A stretch of 64,000 nucleotides of DNA from Stachybotrys elegans. Its lineage: Eukaryota; Ascomycota; Sordariomycetes; Hypocreales; Stachybotryaceae. Where the stretch lies: positions 2,294,001-2,358,000 of the forward strand of contig JAGPNK010000005.1 in assembly GCA_020746835.1 (NCBI GenBank), read 5' to 3'. The position numbers and the translations under genes are program-made. The notes beneath the pieces are model-generated. The model ran no database searches and was not told the DNA's origin. It saw nothing but the letters and a program-made list of their open reading frames with translations. Below are positions 1-11,400 of this stretch, in pieces (within the stretch, counting starts at the first letter, position 1; each line of letters opens with the position of its first letter).

Positions 1-1744
1 AGGCACGTCGGGTGTGGGGGCAAGGTAGAGAGGGCAGGTTGGACCATGCTCTTTCCTCGGCTTGTGTTTGTGGAAGGAACTACGGATACTCACTAATACC
101 GTAATGATGCAGCTGGCGATAGGTAATTACAAGGTACGTGGCCCTAAGGGGTCCAGCGATGGGAGATAGCGAATATTGGTCGCGTGATGCCACTTGGATG
201 CCTCATTCGAAGCGGTTGCACTCGGCCGTGCCACCGCTTCTTGTGGTAGTGTTTGGTGATACGTGGTTGGCATGGCTTGAGGTTTGTCTATACAGTGTGC
301 TATACAGTGTCCATTCCCCGGCCGAAGAGGGAGAGAGGGCGTCAAATTGTGCGGGTGGTCAGGTTGTTGTTGTTTTTTTTAACCTTTTGGTGCTGGTTTG
401 TGTGCCGGCAAGACCGCGTCAATCAAAATCAAAAAGCAGCGAGGCCCCGAGTCCCCAAAGGATCATCCATCCATGCAAGCTGCACGGGCAGGGATCGAGA
501 CACACTGGCAGGCGACCTGCCGATTTGCTTCGACGCATCCGTATCGTATCCACTTGCAACACGCGGGGGACCTGTGCTCGAATTATGCACCATCGCGAGA
601 AGAGGCTGCGTTGCGTCTCGGCTTTTGATGCAACTACGCAGAACAACCAGCCCGTCCCCATTACCGAGTACCGTGTCAGCCGGGCCAGGACATGATGGCA
701 GCGGGATCATTCCCCGCGAGCAAGGGCATGTTGGTGTTGGTGTTGGTGGTGGTGGTGCTGTCGGAAGATAAATAACCGTCTTCTTGACCGCATTTTCTGT
801 TCATCCTCTCCCTCACCCCTTACCTCGAAAAGGCATTGTTCTTGCTCTTGTTCTTGTTCTCGTTATTGTTGCCGCCTTTTGGTCTCGACCAGTGGCGTCG
901 CCCATCAATCACCTCATCGTGCCAGCAACAAACGTTTGCCCTTCCTAGCATGACTCAGGCGCCACTGTGCCCAACGACCCCTAATTAAATCTCCGTCTTA
1001 TCATCTGCCATATGCATCCCGACCCGCCGGGATCGCCTTCCAGCTAACATAACCTCCTTGCTCTGCCTACCTACAACTACTTTATTGTTTGCTTGTCCCA
1101 CTCCGGGATCCATTTCCCTGCTTCTTTTCCTCTCCCTCTCCTCGTCTCGGTCTGTCGATATTGGCTTGGATTCTCAAGAGAAGAGCACTTGTCGCTGTCG
1201 AGATTCGTTGACACACCGTTGACGTCGTCTGAGTCGGGTCAAGATCGTAGTAGCCTTGTTCTACCTACATACTCTTCCCATAGCCAAGACCTCTTGTCGT
1301 TTCTCGTCCCTCCTGACGATCCGCCGTGTCCGTGTTCTCACATCATCCATCTACCTTGCATCTCGGTACCCCATAGCCGGCCAGCCTATCACCGTACAGG
1401 ACAATCACCTCATCGAGCCTCATCGCACCTCACCTCCCTAGCAGGTCAAGCTCCACCGTTTCCGCCACTTATAGACGTTCTCCCTTCGGACTACACCTCC
1501 GCGTCTCACCACAGCCACCAGCATTTCATCATCGGCAGCTCCTCCCGTCCCGCCTGTCTAGCCCCTCGTTACGGGGTTGGCCCTTGCTCTCTCTCTCCGG
1601 CCGGGGTGCACGATTATCAAGCCCATATAACTGTCCGCTTCCCCCTCGGTTCTCATCCACCAAAGCTCGTCGGTTTGTCACATAGCCCCCAACTTTGCCT
1701 TCCACTCCTCTCATCTTGGTGTCGTTGTGGTAGCTTAGCTCGCA
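1..1744. other. Upstream region of choline sulfatase, no gene seen
   Basis: No convincing coding region. There is a GGT/GTT-rich stretch near 730-757. From about 1110 to the ATG at 1745 the plus strand is strongly pyrimidine-rich, as in 5' leaders of filamentous fungi. The open frame at 1093-1911 is a by-product of this pyrimidine bias, which removes stop codons, and it overlaps the real start in another frame. Confidence 0.6.
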
Positions 1745-3457
1745 ATGGCTCCCGATCTCAACAGTCTTCCCACCTCCCCTGTTGCTGTCCCTCGACGGCC
1801 AGCCCAGGGGCAGGAGAAGCCCAACATTCTTTACATCATGGCCGATCAGCTGGCCGCTCCCCAGCTCAAGATGTACAACCCCGAATCACAGATCAAGACC
1901 CCCCATCTTGACAGCCTCGCTGCCAATGCCGTGCAGTTTGATTCCGCCTACTGCCCCTCCCCTCTCTGCGCTCCCTCTCGCATGAGCATGATCACGGGCC
2001 TTTTGCCCATGAAGATTGGTGCCTACGACAATGCCTCGCAGATCAACTCGGAGATCCCCACCTACTCACACTACCTGCGCGCCAGTGGCTACCACACTGC
2101 TCTGGCTGGCAAGATGCACTTTGTGGGTGACCAGCTCCACGGCTATGAGGAGCGTCTCACCTCTGATATATACCCTGGCGACTTTGGCTGGGCTGTCAAC
2201 TGGGACGAGCCCGACACTCGTCTCGAGTGGTACCACAACGCCAGCTCCATCCTCCAGGCCGGTCCCTGTGGGCGTAGCAACCAGCTCGACTATGACGAAG
2301 AGGTCATGTACAAGAGCACGCAGTACCTCTGGGATCACGTCCGCAAGGGTGATGACAAGCGCCCCTTCTGCTTGACGGTTTCCCTTACCCACCCTCACGA
2401 CCCATACACCATTACCGACGAGTACTGGGACCGCTATGAGGATGTGGACATTGCCCTGCCCAAGGTCCGCATACCCAAGGAGGAGCTGGACACGCACAGC
2501 AAGCGATTGATGCATGTCTGCGATCTCTGGGGCCAGGAGTTTAGCGATGAGCAGATCAAGAGGGCCAAGCGAGCGTACTACGGCTCTGTCAGCTACGTCG
2601 ACGACTGCATTGGCCGTCTCCTCAAGACGCTCAAGCAAGCTGGCCTCGCCGACGACACCATCATCATGTTCAGCGGCGACCACGGCGACATGCTGGGAGA
2701 ACGTGGACTCTGGTACAAGATGAGCTACTTCGAGTCGTCTGTCCGAGTGCCCATGCTGATCCACTACCCCAAGTGGTTCGAGCACCGCCGCGTCACCCAG
2801 AACGTGTCCACCCTCGACATCTTGCCTACGCTGTGCGACCTGGTCGGCACCAGACCGCACCCCGCTCTGCCCATGGATGGCGTCAGCCTGCTTCCTCACC
2901 TTCAGGGCAGGGAGGGGCACGATACGGTATATGCCGAGTACACGGGCGAGGGCACCGTCCGGCCCATGATGATGATCCGTGACGGGCCTTGGAAGTACAT
3001 CAAGTGTCCCGCCGACGAGCCTCAGTTCTATCACCTGGAGCGAGACCCTGATGAGGTGGACAACCTGGCGCGGTTCCGGAAGATCACCCCCCAGACCGCG
3101 GAAGAGAAGGAGGCCAAGGCCATGTTTGACAAGTACGAGGCCGAGGCGACGGCCCGATGGGACTTTGACGACATCACGGCCAAGGTTCTGCAGTCGCAGC
3201 GCAGCCGCCGTGTGGTGTGGGACGCGCTCAAGCTTGGAAACTTTACGAGCTGGGACTTTGACCCTATTGACGACGGCAGGACAAAGTAAGTTTCCTCGCG
3301 GGCTGACATGGCTGATGACACGTGCTAATACTGACTGACCAGGTATATCCGATCCACCATTCCATTGGACGACCTGGAGCGCCGCGCCCGCTTTCCCATT
3401 GTGGACTCGCATGGGTACGAGGTGCACAAGACGGTGGTGAATTCGACGCGAAACTAA
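1745..3457 (+). CDS. betC: Choline sulfatase
   Basis: The enzyme hydrolyses choline-O-sulfate to choline and sulfate, releasing a stored osmolyte as a sulfur and choline source; it is probably cytosolic, as no signal peptide is visible. Exons are 1745-3285 and 3343-3457, with a 57-nt intron (GTAAGT donor, CTGAC branch), giving 551 residues. The alkaline-phosphatase-like sulfatase fold starts near residue 26. C75 in the motif CAPSR (75-79) is the cysteine normally converted to formylglycine. D34 and the SGDHGD motif (310-315) fit the metal site. The short second exon encodes the C-terminal choline-sulfatase-type tail. Length agrees with fungal BetC. No choline transporter or regulator lies beside it. 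Other type I sulfatases are possible, but overall similarity favours choline sulfatase. Confidence 0.93.
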
Positions 3458-4278
3458 ATTTAAACCACTTAAAAAGGCATGTCGCGACTTGACGCGACCA
3501 TTTGCTGTTACGCATATGCCAACATATTCACATGATGAAGGCACACGCACACCATGAGGGCTCGGATGGAAATAACTGAGTGGCATTGATTTGAGATGGA
3601 TTTTTTCAATGTTGTTTTTAGTGTGCGAGAGGCGTTGATACCATTTGTTCAAGGACCCGTGCTTGATAATTTCCAACACATGCTTCACGATCATGGATTT
3701 TGGGTTTCTTCACATAGGCGCTCAGCATCAAGCAGGTTACGCATTTAGCATGTAACTAGGGTTTAGATCAACCACGTGTGTTGGGATCAATGATCATTAT
3801 CATATACATCAACATCGAGACAGGCAACCTGGGGTGAATCATATTAATATGCCTTATTGAAGAACGTCAAATTCGGCACCTCTCGGGTAGGTGAAAGGAA
3901 GGTGACGGAACAAAGTGTACATAGGTAAGATCGGCTCGTCATGGTGGGGTGGAGCCGCCAACCTTAACATCGGCAAGATCCTCGAGTTCACCCTGCATTG
4001 TTCAAATGAGGCTGCTGCTCTACTTGAATTTCCTACATTAGCATTTTTGGTATACGTTCGCTGTCAACTGCGCTCGAATCCCCAACCCGCGTACTCCGTA
4101 ATTGCGTTTTCGACCAACACTGGCCCTCACTCCCAGTCCAATCAACCACCGACACGGCCGGAATCAGCTTGCTCCAACGAAGAACGCGAACCTTGGTGCG
4201 ACGCGCGTGTTTACAGGCACCCCTACACACGTTGGGAGGAATTGAGAAAGTCTCGGGCGACATCGCAGCGGTGTCAAG
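3458..4278. other. Intergenic region, choline sulfatase to med8
   Basis: This stretch holds the 3' end of the sulfatase transcript and the med8 promoter. It is AT-richer than its flanks. One exact copy of the nonamer TACTCCGTA lies at 4092-4100. No further gene is seen. Confidence 0.5.
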
Positions 4279-5098
4279 ATGGCTGCACTGGGGTTGGACG
4301 ATGACGAGCTCAAGTCGGTCGAGCAGCTTCTGTCCAGGGTTGCTCAACTCTCCAGCAGCATACACAGCCTGAAGATGGACATAATCAAGAGCAACCCACT
4401 GCCCCCTCCGTACGTTCACTACGTGCCAGCGCAAGAGCCCCTCCTAACCAGCCGACAGATCTTCACTACAAGCATCGGCGCAGATTCTACAGCGAAACCT
4501 ACAGACGGTGCTCGACAACCTCAGCGAGAACTCGGAACTCTTCACACGCATGGTCATCCACCCTTCGACCAACTTCCCCGGACGAACCCAAGAAAACGTG
4601 CTGCTGCAGCTGCTGCGGAAGAAACTAGAGCCCCACGTCGAAGAGCTGGTAATAGAAGGTCGGGAATCAGCCAAGCTCGCAACGCCAGAGGGCATCAGCC
4701 AGCTGCAGGACATATGGGAGGAGCTGCGCGAGTGGACTCACAGCCGAATCGCCGCCTACGTGCGAGACGAAGCAGGCGATGTGTATACCAAGGAAGAGCG
4801 AGAGATGGGTACCGAAAAGGTGCGAACCGGGCTACGAAAAGATCTAGACGAGGATAGCGATGACGAGGAGGACGAAGAGGAAGAAGGCGCAAACGACCAG
4901 AACACACAGCAGATTCTACAATCTCAGGGCCCCGAGCTGGAGACGTTGCTATGGTTTGGGACGCGCGGCGATTTCGATGTACCAAAGAATGTCGAGTATG
5001 AACGTGGGGCAGCGGCACGAAAGGGCTTGGAGGGCATCCGGATACCCCCTGACCAATTGGACCAGATGAGGCAAATGCAGGGAGCCGCACCGCCTTAG
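4279..5098 (+). CDS. med8: Mediator complex subunit 8 (Med8)
   Basis: Med8 is a head-module subunit of Mediator, which links activators to RNA polymerase II in the nucleus. Exons are 4279-4409 and 4459-5098; the 49-nt intron joins the N-terminal helix to the phrase LQASAQILQRNLQTV, giving 256 residues. The helical N-terminus, the conserved block around HPSTNFPGRTQENVLLQLLR and a downstream acidic segment rich in D and E are typical of ascomycete Med8. Near the C-terminus LLWFGTRGDFDVPKNVEYER matches the usual end. The start at 4279 is the first ATG in frame. The same frame stays open for 89 codons beyond the TAG at 5096-5098 (see the separate entry), so the C-terminus may not be fully resolved. 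Confidence 0.92.
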
Positions 5099-5368
5099 GT
5101 TGGCGAACCAAGCCTGACTAGTAAGGAGACAAGCCCTGAATCTCTGTACAAACAAGAGGTGACCGGATGTATGCTACTGGGGGCGCAGAGCGAAGGCGAG
5201 GCGGGAGGGAGACGCAACTCTGACGCGTCGGACGAAGAATTTGAGGAGATGCTGGCAGAAGTGTCGTACCACTTGCTCATGGAGGCAGTGGGCGATGCCG
5301 GCGACTGCCGTGATGGCGACGACAAGATGAAACAGAGCAGATCAACGAAAGGTAGCGAAGCCACTTGA
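5099..5368 (+). other. Open in-frame extension after the Med8 stop
   Basis: Directly after the Med8 TAG the same reading frame continues without a stop for 89 codons to TGA at 5366-5368. The translation is hydrophilic and acidic, with a DASDEEFEEML helix-like stretch and several serines. It could be a readthrough extension, the remnant of a longer Med8 C-terminus, an independent small ORF from the ATG at 5171, or chance. No splice site that clearly bypasses the TAG was found. Confidence 0.3.
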
Positions 5369-5768
5369 ATTGTGCCGCCAGTCCTGTCACAGTAACTATA
5401 CCCCGTGGAAGTTGGTTGAGTCGAGATGAAGGTTTGTGGTCGTGATCCCAGTGGAAAAACAAGGATATAACTCGATATGACAAAGAAGAATACCCCAAAT
5501 CAGAGTTTGGACTATGATGCCACCCACTACGAGCCGCGTAGTCCGCGTAGGCTACGACGTCTTACTTTGCCCAGCCGCACCGCGTTATTAAAGACGCTAA
5601 CTAATACGCAAGGTGCTTCCTCAGCCATAACGCGGTCGCCAGAAAGGTCTAACATCAAGCGAGGAAGGGAATGGGTGCGGGGGAGCCGGCACATGTAGTT
5701 TAAAGCTGGAATGTGCCCGGGTATGGTGATCATGGAGACTGGGCTTCGCCAACCTACCATTCTTGACC
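5369..5768. other. Intergenic region, no gene seen
   Basis: About 400 bases between the med8 locus and the next plus-strand gene. Short open frames on both strands lack domains and codon bias, and no repeat stands out. Confidence 0.5.
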
Positions 5769-6566
5769 ATGTCTCCTGCTGCTGGTATTGAGGCGCCGGA
5801 ATGGCTTCGTCACACGTGGCCATCTTTCCTGGATGAGCCAGAGCCAGAGGTTATAGGCACCTCGACGGAGGAGATTGGCGACGTAGCTACGGTACCTAGA
5901 CGGGCGGTCAATCGGGCGGCATCATGCCCGCTGCTGGACCTCCCGCTCGAGATCCGCCTCTACATCTACTCGCTTGTGCACCGAGCCAGACCGATTCATC
6001 CGCGCGACCTTGCTCCGTGGTATCCGTCCCCGCGACCGAAGCGATGCGCACTCCGAGGAGTCGGCAGCGACGGTGACAAGGGATTGTCCTCGGGGAGACC
6101 GTACGCCGGCCTCCCGTCCGCGCTCCTCTGCTCATGCAGCCAAGTGTACTGCGAAGCGCGGACGATTCCCTTCACGGAGAACGAGTTTGTATTTGTTCCG
6201 TGGTTCTCCTCGGGGCTGATGGCGGCCAAGGCGACGCTGCAAGGCATGAGACCGTGGCAGCGCCAGGCGATGCGCTATGTGAGGCTTGATCTGCACGGAG
6301 GGGGGGAGGAAGGGACATGGAGGGCATTGTGCGAGGCATGGACGGGACTGCGAGGGCTGAGGCTCTGGGTCGATGCTGGTGAGGATAGCAAGCGAATCGT
6401 GGACGGGCTGGCGAGGATGCAGGCGCTACAGAGGGTAGAGGTTGTGATGGGTGATGGGTTGACGGCAGAGGAGAGGATGGAATGGTGCCAATGGGTGGAG
6501 GGGGGATTGCGGAGGCGGCAGAGGGAGGTGCAGGTAGTATGCTCGGAAGTATCCGAGGACGAGTGA
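5769..6566 (+). CDS. F-box-like/2EXR-type protein of unknown function
   Basis: A single-exon gene of 265 residues. The first ATG is at 5769. The motif LLDLPLEIRLYIYSLVHRA lies near residues 55-75, the F-box-like/2EXR signature found in large families of uncharacterised proteins in filamentous ascomycetes. It is followed by a conserved-looking stretch containing LLCSCSQVYCEA and FTENEFVF, also typical of these proteins. The family is often assumed to serve in ubiquitin-ligase recognition, but no substrate can be named. There is no signal peptide or membrane segment. It follows med8 on the same strand with about 0.7 kb between, with no sign of shared function. Confidence 0.75.
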   Translation: MSPAAGIEAPEWLRHTWPSFLDEPEPEVIGTSTEEIGDVATVPRRAVNRAASCPLLDLPLEIRLYIYSLVHRARPIHPRDLAPWYPSPRPKRCALRGVGSDGDKGLSSGRPYAGLPSALLCSCSQVYCEARTIPFTENEFVFVPWFSSGLMAAKATLQGMRPWQRQAMRYVRLDLHGGGEEGTWRALCEAWTGLRGLRLWVDAGEDSKRIVDGLARMQALQRVEVVMGDGLTAEERMEWCQWVEGGLRRRQREVQVVCSEVSEDE

Positions 6567-7571
6567 ATGTACGGCAGCCGTTCGACTCCGCCGGGCGGCC
6601 GTCCGAGTCCGCTGCGGGACCGGAGCAAGTGGGCCGGACATGTCAAACGCGCTCAGCCCTCCTCTCCTCCGACTCCTGCCTACCCTGCGCCCGCTCAGCG
6701 GAGATGGGTGCTACTCCGTGTGGGCAGGATGAAGGCGTCTCAGATATATACGAGTGTAAGAGAATGGGCTGCACACAAGGAGCAACTCACATCCTGGCCA
6801 AAACCCCCAACCCACAAAGCAAATGGGTGCTTTGCTTTGCTTTGCTTTGTTTTGCTTTAATATATTTTCTTCTTCCTTGTGGGCCAGGGTGAGATCTGAA
6901 GTGTCGATGCTATCTGCCGAGATGGGAATTGGGACGTGTCATGCTCTTCCATGAAAGCATCTTATCTTGTCCCCAGAAAACAAACTACCTACACGGATCG
7001 TCGCAGATCCGCGTTTTGATGGAGAAGTGTTGGCCGGATGACTCATGCCAGACTTCTGGGCTGACACACACTTTTTTTTTCTCTTTCTCGCTCTCGATGC
7101 TTTACCATGTATGTATAATGGATAGCGTGAATGCAAGTGGTACTTTTGGGGCGCTGCGATGCCGGTCGGCTGGGGCAGCCGTGACATGTGGTTTTCACGC
7201 TTGTTCTTTTGGTTGTATGTATTTCCTGGACCGGCCATCGGAAGGGCGGTGATTGGGTGACTCGATGGGAAGATACAATGACTCTACGGATAAGGCTATG
7301 CTATTTCTTGATTTATAAGTCAGATGCGAGCCAACGTTGGCCGTCTATCTTGACAACAACTCATACCTCGTTAACATTTTTATTGGGTGTCTTTGGAAGC
7401 CCGTCTCTATTTTTTCTTCTTCTTCCCTGCCTCCCCCACTTGACTTGGTTGGTCATTCATTGGCGCAATTAATATCCATAGGGCATCCTTTCAAGAGTCT
7501 GTCCTATCTATCGCCGTCGCCCAGCCCTGCGCATCCTAGACCACCAGCTGTCAAAATCCACCCACGCCATC
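6567..7571. other. Intergenic region with a TTTGC repeat
   Basis: No gene is seen. The region contains a TTTGC pentanucleotide tract (6828-6858) and a run of T near 7072-7080. The last 200 bases are pyrimidine-rich and probably form the leader of the next gene. Confidence 0.5.
6828..6858 (+). repeat. TTTGC pentanucleotide microsatellite
   Basis: Five near-perfect TTTGC units, one changed to TTTGT, in the 3' region of the F-box-like gene. Confidence 0.9.
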
Positions 7572-8405
7572 ATGGAAGCTCGATGCCAGTGTGGCTCTGT
7601 GCGCTTCACGACGCCGTTGCCGCAGCCCCTGGCGCTCTACGTCTGCCACTGCTCAGAGTGCAGACGCCAGACGGGATCTGCCTTTGGTGCTTCGGCCATC
7701 TTCCCCCGCTTCTCGCTGCCGGAATCTGCCATGCTTAGCTGCTACTCGTGAGTGGACTCCCCCCTGAAATGTGATAAACGACGATGCCAACGGCGTGAGA
7801 TGAGGGATGGGACTATGAGTGGCCAATGCTGAACTGTTGTTTATAGGCGGCCCGTCGCTTCGGGACATACGCTCTATTGGTAGGTTCGCAATGCCTGTAA
7901 AGCTTTGAGCAAAGCTTTATGCAACTCGAGGCTGATGAGAGCTGTGTAAACGCCAACAGCTATTTCTGCAGTAAATGTGGCACTCGCCTCCTGCATGCTA
8001 CACCGGTAAGCTCGCCTACTTTTCGTATCCATCCACCTAGCCAAATGCCGTACCATATATCTGTGCAATGCGGCGCCTGAGTAGCTCCCTTCAATCTCAG
8101 GTGCATCTACATGGCAATATAGCTGACACAGGCGGACGGCACTTCGGCAGGCCAAAAACGTCGTTTCGGTCAAGGGAGGGTGTCTCGAAGGCCTCGACTG
8201 GACAAAGGCCGTGCACATCTGGACCAAGAGCGCCATGGTTCCCATCCCGGAGAGCTCCGAGTCCTTCTCCGGCGATTCGGGCTACGTGGAGTACAGAGAA
8301 ACGCAGGAAATCCTCGACCAGCCTGGCGAGGAGCTGTCGGGCAGCGGCGGGGATAGCGCCCTCGAGGTCCAGCGCCTGTCAGGAGCCTGCGACCTGAGCG
8401 GCTGA
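7572..8405 (+). CDS. GFA/CENP-V-fold, glutathione-dependent formaldehyde-activating-like enzyme
   Basis: The family contains zinc-binding Mss4-like proteins, some of which act on S-hydroxymethylglutathione; the substrate here is unknown. The proposed exons are 7572-7747, 7847-7879, 7960-8005 and 8151-8405, giving 169 residues. Zinc ligands are visible as CQCGSVRF at residues 5-12, CHCSEC at 25-30 followed by RRQTGSAFG, and CSKCGTRL starting at 73. The last exon carries VSVKGGCLEGLDWTKAVHIW, the usual C-terminal half of the domain. The second exon is only 33 nt and is fixed by phase and the need to reach the CxxC pair; its limits are the least certain part. No signal peptide is seen, and a cytosolic location is likely. 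Confidence 0.82.
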
Positions 8406-11400
8406 ACTTGTCGCCCCGGGTGTGTGTGTGTCTTTTTTGGTTCACGAGTTGAGGCACTTGCGGGGAGGGAAATGAAAAACACGAGCTGGCACGGGGAAAG
8501 AGAGGAATTGGGGAAACATTTGGCGAGGGCTACGAATGGATGGATATTCTTGGAAACATTTGAGCTGTGTTCTCTTCTTGTTCTACGGCGCAGTATCGCT
8601 ATGGCCATTATAACTGGCCGGTCATATCGTAGGTGCGGGTGGCTGCGAAATGCAACGCTGGGGGATTTTGTTTCGTTTTCAGTACGACACTGCGGCGTTC
8701 CCGCGGCGTGGCAACCAAGCCCCAAGAAGTATCCGGGTGAGAGGGCGCTGCTTTGCAAAGCAAGTCCTTCTCCGTTGCTGTTTGGAAGGGGGGGGGGGGG
8801 GGGGTGGTTGATGCTGCCCAGGGCTCCCCGTGTCTGATGTGAAACAAAAGCAGGCAGTCAAGAAGAGGAGAATAGATAGGAAGATTACGGCCAGAGAACG
8901 GAAACGCACTGACGGAGACTTGGATGTTTGAGACTGGGGTTGTGGCCGGCAGCACCACATGCCGGACCACCTCGAGTCCACGAATGTCTCTCTGGACAGG
9001 GGGGAGGTAGGAAGCAGTACAGCTGGGCAGGCATGCGGAATGCTGGGCAGGGCCGGAGACAAGGATATGTGCGTTGCGCGTCGTCGTCTTGGCTCCTTTA
9101 ATTGCTGGTGCTGGGCAGAGGAGCGGCGCAGGTTGTAGACTTTGGTTGGGAAGGAAATAAGAAAGGGAAAAAAAAAAAAAGGGAGCTAGAAATAGCGTCT
9201 TGGCCAGGGATTCTCGGTCGAGATAGACTCTGCTCATCACTGCCAGATTGATTGCCTTGGGCATGGGAGGTGTCCAAGGCAGAGAAGTATCATTGTTGCT
9301 GGGTCTTACACGGACAGTAGTAGGTCCCATGGTGCCGGTGCGTGCATTCGTACGATTTGCACAAAGTCGGTCTGTTTTTTGAGGCAAGTTCCGTTGATTC
9401 TGTAACAACATGTTTTTGTTCCCCCCTTTATTCGATTTTTTTTCCCTTTTCTTTTTTTCCCACCCTCGAAGCGGAGAACGAAATGGAAACTAAGCATTGC
9501 CGTTACCAAAACCACGCCATGCCATACCAGGCACAGATAGCGACAACCACAGCAACGCATCGAATTGATCTCTTCCCCCCTGCTTCGCTTACTATGGTGA
9601 TACCGGAATGCTGGAGGGCTAGGCGTGCTGAAAGAGCTACCCCCTTCCCTCTCGTGCGTAAAAAGAAATGAAGAGGACGGAAATGAGCTGAGCAAGCATG
9701 CTGGCTGCCATGCCTACGTGGCCGAGATGCCGAAGAATGCTACGCTGCTCGCAGGCCGCCACCCCGAAACAAAACCACCTACCGACTCCGTATGTGCTAT
9801 TCACGTATGTAGGAGGTGAGAACGGTGGCAGGAGGATTTTCGTCTGAGCTTCCCGCGTCATGTCTCGTGGTGACTGGACGGGTGTAAGGCTGGCATGGCG
9901 GCAGGGGCCCCAGCTGTGTACATACTTAGTATGTATGCATGTATGTATGCATGTAGCATGCCCAAGGCGGCGTATGCACAGCTCTTTGCTGCAAATAGTA
10001 CAGCCCCGAATGCTGACCGGACTGTCGCCCAATACGAACCGTTCTGAATACGGGAGGAAGCTCAGATACATGCGTCTAATGAGGGCAGAATGGGATGATG
10101 CTCACAGCTCGGTCAGTCAGTGTGAGCAGCTCTCGGGATCTGCGCCCTCCCGCTCCTCTTGCATAGATGGTACCCATCCACCCATCTCATACGATGCCTG
10201 CCCAATGCCCAGGCCAAGACTGCATACATGCGTGTTTCGAGACGTGCCAAACGCGGCCGCCGTCGGATGGTTTGCAATTACGAAGAGGATTGTGCATGAG
10301 TTTAATGCCACCTGCATATCCATCCCGTAATGGGGGAGGCAATCACAAATCACTCATATGTGACGAACGATGACGGCAAGAGAGAAATAGAGAGAGAGAG
10401 GGAGCCAAGCTGTCGAATGAATGGTTGAAGCCATCACCAACCGCGACCAGGGAACGGCATACGGATAGCGGAAAATTTTTCTTTTCTTTTTAGCGCCCAG
10501 CTCGAGGTTGGCATCTCGGGTATCATATTAAAACACTAAACACCAAACTCGCCATCTGACGATCCAACGTACCATTGCACCTGTCATCTCGGATCGCCAA
10601 GGAAGCGAGCTGGCTTTCACCAAGTACCTACATTCTGAATTCACGTGCCCGCACCTTCCCCTGGACTGCAGGAGACGTGACCGCCTTAGGTAATCGACCA
10701 CTGGGAGAAGACGGAACCCCCCCCACTGGCCCTCCTCGCCATTCTTAGTCTGCTTCATCAGATGCCTCCTTTCGTCTCATCTCGCCAAGAAACCTCAGCC
10801 CATCATCCATGCCGTCGTGACAACTGACGATTGTTTCGTTTCTAAAAAGTCGCACAGCGCAGCGCAGGCAAGCACAAACCACTGCGGCGTATTGTTATTG
10901 TTTTATTTCCTTCCTTCTTCCTGCCTTGTTCGTTGAGCTACCAAGGTTAGGCTGAGAGCAGGCAGGGGGGGAACGGCCCTCGCAGACTCCGGATCAGCTT
11001 CAGAATTGGCTTTCCCAGACATGTCTCGTCTGGGGCGCGTTTCACATCCCTCCTCAGCACCCCGGTTCGTCGCCGCGCCCCGCCCATCCGTCCATGCCCG
11101 CAACGGTCGCCGCTCGATCCCCTAACTCTGACGCTCTTCTCCAACTTGTCACGAACCCTCTTTGAGCCGCACCACGCCACACCTGCAACCCGCAATTGGA
11201 CGACTACGCAGCACTACCAGGGTCCCCCTCCCCCCTGGGTGGTCGACGACCAGTGCCGTACAGCAGCCTTCTTCCCCCCAATGGCACAGCCGTGAATCCC
11301 GCCGGTGCACCCAAGAGTGACAGAGCAAAGCAAATCCCAAACTGGTCCCAGCGCTCCACCGTTCTTTGCCTCCATCTGTGCCGCCATCCCACCTTGGCCA

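Noticed and set aside
1093..1911. 272-codon plus-strand frame upstream of the sulfatase
   Set aside because: Starts at a TTG, lies in a pyrimidine-rich leader and overlaps the real start in another frame.
2066..3694. 542-codon minus-strand open frame over choline sulfatase
   Set aside because: Antisense shadow of a strongly C-ending coding sequence; no domain, and the sulfatase frame has all catalytic motifs.
8608..9411. 267-codon minus-strand frame in the 3.7-kb gap
   Set aside because: Low-complexity composition spanning homopolymer runs, no domain and no initiation context.
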